NCBI RefSeq assembly: GCF_947242115.1 | Contig: NC_074716.1 | Span: forward strand, 22,055,590 to 22,119,589 | Reading direction: 5' to 3' | DNA length: 64,000 nt | From: Biomphalaria glabrata | Lineage: Eukaryota > Mollusca > Gastropoda > Planorbidae | Shown here: positions 60,017 to 64,000 of the stretch, piece by piece | Numbering within the stretch: the first letter of the stretch is position 1 | Layout of the letters: each line of letters opens with the position of its first letter | Notes under the pieces: model-generated | What the model saw: the letters and a program-made list of their open reading frames with translations, nothing else | The model's database searches: none | Told to the model about the DNA's origin: nothing | Position numbers and translations under genes: made by a program

Positions 60017-63000
60017 ATGGCCTTTACAAGTGGAAGAGCTCGCCTTTTTGCCGCGGAAAAGAAAAGAGCACCTTTAGTAAACAAGCTGAAGTATTCCGAC
60101 TCCAAGTATCCTCAAGTTAAAGCCAGAGGTTACTACTCAGATTTAATAACACAAGAAGCAGATTTAGGAGAAATAACCGTGAGTGATTATTTCATATAAT
60201 ATAACAATATAAGTATAAGATTTAGAATTAGATTCTAGATCTAATCTATATTCTATATATATTATATATAGATTATAATTATATAGATCTTGTAGGCCTA
60301 TCTAGTCTAATATTTAATATAATAATCATTGATATTTCCCGTAATTTTTACCTTTACCGAGAGGCTAGACTAGATTAGTAGATACTAGATCAGATATATC
60401 TAGTTAATGATTAATCTAGATTCCATTCTAGTACTTCTACTAAGTTGTTTGTTCTACTAATTCTAGATATCTTTTAGACTATATTACATATTTATATTAT
60501 TAATGTATTATTATATATTACGATTTATTGATTATCATAGTAGTAGTAGTAGTAGTAGATCCAGAGACTATTCTGAATATCCCACTTAGTAGACTCTTAC
60601 TCTAGTCTTAGTCTCTAGATCAAGATCTAGTCAATCTAGTCTCTAGACTCTAGTACTTACTAAAACTCTTCAAACTAAACTCTAGTGAAGTGACACTAGT
60701 GTCTCTAGTCTAGGGATTACCGCATATTACCTGCGGGTTATAAACTACAAGTTTTCATTACACACGAATGGCAGCTGTGCAGAAAGGAATCCAATGGACT
60801 TTTAAACAAAAGCTGGAAGTGAGAAGATCTGGAATTTGCTGATGACATTTATAACCTTATAATCTCACAGACCACAGGATATGCAAGAAAAGGTCACAGC
60901 TTTAAGTGAAATAGGAAAAAAGTAGGCCTCAAAATAAACCACCAAAAAACAAAAGTACTTAAAGTTAACAACAAACAAATCGGAGACATAGAACTGGATT
61001 CTCAGACCATAGACTATAGTTCCATGCATAGACCAAGTAGTTAAAAGTGTAGTCAGTGTATCAAATGGAACAGATGAAGACATTAAACATTGTGTAAATC
61101 TAGCGCATCAGACATTAACACAGCTAAAACCAACCTGGAAATCTCCTCACATCTCAAACAAGACTAATATAAGAATCTTTAAATCTAATGTCAAGGCGGT
61201 CCTACTGTATGATTCTGAAACATGGAGAACAACTGAAGCAACAACAAAAAAAGTACAGACCTTCATCAACACATGTCTGAATACACTGGTATGACAAAAT
61301 AGAAAACACCAAATTGTGGGAGATGAGTTGGCAGAAAATATAGAGGTGCAGATCTTAGAGAGGAAGTGGAGATGGATTGGTCACACCCTTAGAAAAGATA
61401 CCAACAACAGAGCTAGACAGGCCTTAGAGTGGAAACCCCGGGAACCAGACGTAGAGGAAGACCAAAAAGAACATGGCGACGCAGTGTACTAGATGAAGCA
61501 GAGAGGACAGGAAAGAGCTGGAAAGCCATTAAAAAACTTAACAAGACACCATGGAGCGTGGATGTTTTTACTGAGGGCATGTTTTTACTGAGGCCCTATG
61601 TTCCATGAGGAGCGTAAAGGAAAAATGCCTTGCCTTTAGCTTAGCTGCCTTATTATTGCAGCACATTATGATAAGTGTGACAGATGACATCATGGAAGAA
61701 CCTGAGTGTTGCCACTGATTCATAACTGTATTAGCCCCTGTCATTCCTATGGACACATCAGCTGCATGGAAAAAAAAAAGGGGGGGGGGAGACTGCTGTG
61801 TGGGCCATATCGTTCTGACCATAGATAATACCAGGCTTACATCTCATTTCTATGAGGTGGTTATCCATAGTCGCTTTGTGACTGAATAAAGCTATAGTGG
61901 TCTAGTGTTATATAATGTCTCTATATCATAATCAAATAAATATGATTTGCAGTGTGCAGCTTAAGCTTAGTATGTCTATTATTAACACAGAAACTATCTC
62001 ACAGATACCGCATATACTTTCCCCAACTACTGTCAGGTACCCATCACAGTTGGGTGGTAAAAATCCTGAAATTCAAAATCCCAGTCTACTCAGAGATTTG
62101 AACTGGAGCATCATAGTTTTGGTAGCCAGGCACTTTATTACTTAGCACCACGACCCTTGTTGATATATTTTGTGTTATATATATATATTTTAGCTCTCTA
62201 TTTGGTTCAGATTTTCCCCCTTTTTTTTTCTTAAAAAGCAACATCTTTATTTTAAGTGAAAAATACTGAAAATCAATTGTACCGTATGTCTTTTTAACTT
62301 TTTCTTTTAAAATCATAGCTATCTTATCTCATTAAAAGAATATCTGCTTTTGAAAAAAATAATTAATACATATTTAAGGATTTACCTGTGTGAATGAGGT
62401 TTACATTGAATAATATCCCCATTAACTTTTCGTTATAATTATGCCATCTAGTTTGTAATGGTGTTGTATTTTCTCAAGCATAATTGTATTAAATTCTTTA
62501 TTCTAGGATATAACACTTTCTGGTGCCAAGACATATAGCAGTGACACATTATGGAGAATAAACACAGAGAAGCATACTCCTCTTGGTGTGTACTTGTGAG
62601 ACTATTAGTCTCATATAAAGAATCAATAGAAATTTTTTTTTTTTTCATTTTGAAATAGTAGAGAAAAAAAAAGTAAGATTTAACTACTTATTTTTAGTTT
62701 AGGTTTTGTGGTATTGTAATTTGCCATAGGTTATAGAGAGATGGTGCTACGCGGCAGAAACACATTACGACATTTCTATGCCTGTATTTACCACAGTCTG
62801 ATGTGATTTGCAGTTAATTTTAATTCTCGACAAATCATCAGAGCTAAACTTGGATGAGACATTGGATTGGGAAAAAAAAGCTCCTACTCTCAGAAAAAGA
62901 AAGACTGTATTATGAACAGCTTAAATTTTCCTTGTAGAGTTGTCTGAAATATATCCCGCTAGTAAGGTGAAGTGTGGATGAATGCTGAATTATAGAAGTA

Positions 63001-64000
63001 CATTAATGGAAACAATACACTGCACAGCAATGAACATTCTTGGACCATTAAAAACTGATGTATTGATATATGTGTTCATATCAAAACAACAGTTGGATGA
63101 AAAACACAGGCTTAAGTTGTATTTAATAATCATAATTATGTTTGGCTTGTCAATAATTTGAGATACAAATTTGGGAATATTGTAAATACTTAATGCTAAT
63201 TTTTTTTCCAGCTACAAATTTCGAAGTTACTAAAGAGCAAGTAGACAAAGATTTAGAGCGCCAAGTTTTTGGACCACACACTGGAATATTTACTAAAAAG
63301 GTCTCTTTGGGCTTTTATTTAAAAAATTTAAAAAAAAAAATATTTCAAATTTGTTAACAGTTCATAGCAAGCTTAGCTAAATTTTTTTTTTTTTTTTCAG
63401 GCTAAACCTGGAGAGAGTTGTGCTAGTGGATGTGTAAGTAGTTTTCAATGTTTTTGATCAGTAGATGATGATCCGTTTAGTACTAATACTATTTTCTCAG
63501 CAAATTGTTTTTTGACTTACAATGTTTAACTTAAAATGATGTTGACAAATGTAAAAAAAATTTTTTTTTTAATAAAAAAAAATCCTAATGATCAAATAAC
63601 TTATGATGTAATGAATGTTTGTTACAGGATTTTAATGCCTTAGCTTTTGAGCCTAAAGTTCAGTTACCAGTTCTTCATGTTCCAGGTGAAAAACCAAGAA
63701 AAGTTGAAGTAGAAAGGTAAGCTTATCTTTCACTATATGTTGTTATAGCATAGTAATAAAATTATAATACAGTTGAACACAGGTTAAAAAATGTCTTCTG
63801 ACCTATTTGTTTGTTATCTCAGAACTCACATTGTTTTATGTAAAGAAATAAATTGTCTTCATGTGCTGCCATACATCCATCTAATATTATTTTCAGACTT
63901 CGTCGTCTCTATGCAAGGCTAGATTTACCGACATTATTGAAAGAGCGAGGAGTTGTCACAAAGCTTTTGATGCCCAAACAGCATACTAATTTGAATATAA
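60017..64000 (+). CDS. DNAH1: DNAH1-like axonemal dynein heavy chain, 5' end (runs off the window)
   Basis: DNAH1 is an inner-arm dynein heavy chain of motile cilia and sperm flagella; its N-terminal tail docks on the axoneme (family knowledge). Exons: 60017-60178, 62507-62585, 63212-63300, 63401-63433, 63628-63716, 63897 to beyond 64000; GT-AG borders, phases 0, 1, 0, 0, 2. The 185 residues seen match the human N-terminal tail in order: [15 protein letters not shown] (human KKYPLMKQRGFYSDI), [16 protein letters not shown] (SFEVPEDFQERMEQQ), [20 protein letters not shown] (AYEPKVQVPFQVLPGQCPRK) and TKLLMPKQH (NKLMPRHL). ATG 60017 has A at -3 and G at +4. The motor domain lies outside the window. 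Identity is by recall, strong because of the colinear blocks. Confidence 0.92.
60190..60730. repeat. TCTAGA-rich AT tract in DNAH1 intron 1
   Basis: Dense CTAGAT, TCTAGT and AGATCT words plus a GTA trinucleotide run near 60539-60558. Similar in flavour to 1-420, 47790-48230 and 50641-51185. Confidence 0.6.
60790..61560 (+). mobile_element. RTE-like LINE remnant in DNAH1 intron 1
   Basis: In several frames: [20 protein letters not shown] (just after the RT catalytic box), then [20 protein letters not shown] and [19 protein letters not shown], then [20 protein letters not shown], the standard C-terminal tail of RTE-type LINEs. Stops and frame changes throughout. Different family from the other LINEs here. 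Confidence 0.85.
62010..62155 (-). mobile_element. tRNA-derived SINE, truncated copy 3
   Basis: The reverse complement shows the head with GTGCTAAGTAATAAAGTGCC, a B-box-like GTTCAAATC, and body words GGGTACCTGACAGTAGTTGG as in 32596-32880. The distal body is missing. 61561-62009 and 62156-62506 are otherwise plain intron. Confidence 0.75.

Noticed and set aside
59875-60120. 81-codon plus frame MSAKKKVSDILKHEVMG..
   Set aside because: Wrong frame relative to the DNAH1 exon that it overlaps; the conserved frame starts at 60017.

Overview
This window reads as animal nuclear DNA, most likely from a mollusc and probably a heterobranch (pulmonate-type) snail. The genes are split into many short exons with GT-AG introns, the base composition is AT-rich, and the spaces are packed with LINE, tRNA-SINE, hAT and Ty3/gypsy debris and TCTAGA-rich tracts. 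The species call is inference from repeat style and protein similarity recalled from memory; no search was run.

Three conserved host genes explain the real coding content. (1) NSUN4, a mitochondrial rRNA m5C methyltransferase, on + at 148-6955. I could follow seven phase-consistent exons from ATG to stop, 469 codons. (2) PDCD11 (RRP5), the S1-repeat/HAT-repeat ribosome biogenesis factor, on - from 42869 to 10478. I traced 31 exons. NSUN4 and PDCD11 converge tail to tail. (3) The 5' end of DNAH1, an axonemal inner-arm dynein heavy chain, on + from 60017 past the window edge; six exons are visible. PDCD11 and DNAH1 point away from each other across about 17 kb of repeat-rich spacer.

PDCD11 has several oddities: an apparent frameshift at a 9-base homopolymer in exon 2, a GC-AG intron, a last intron that seems to lack a usable AG, a splice donor copied three times by a tandem repeat, and two places where segments known from human PDCD11 are not found. 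Both of those gaps fall in introns filled with mobile DNA.

Layout: 1-7033 NSUN4, with LINE and tandem-repeat insertions in its introns; 7034-10477 repeat-rich spacer; 10478-42869 PDCD11, whose introns hold an RNase H-bearing LINE, a 24-unit minisatellite, a Ty3/gypsy fossil nest, a hAT MITE, a TTAA-flanked MITE, SINEs and a hairpin-rich GGGCGTAGCC element; 42870-60016 spacer with a LINE of the same family as three other fragments, a long CA/TA/TG palindrome, and a compact LTR element whose only open frame encodes a SAP-like protein; 60017-64000 DNAH1, with an RTE-like LINE remnant and a SINE fragment in its first intron.
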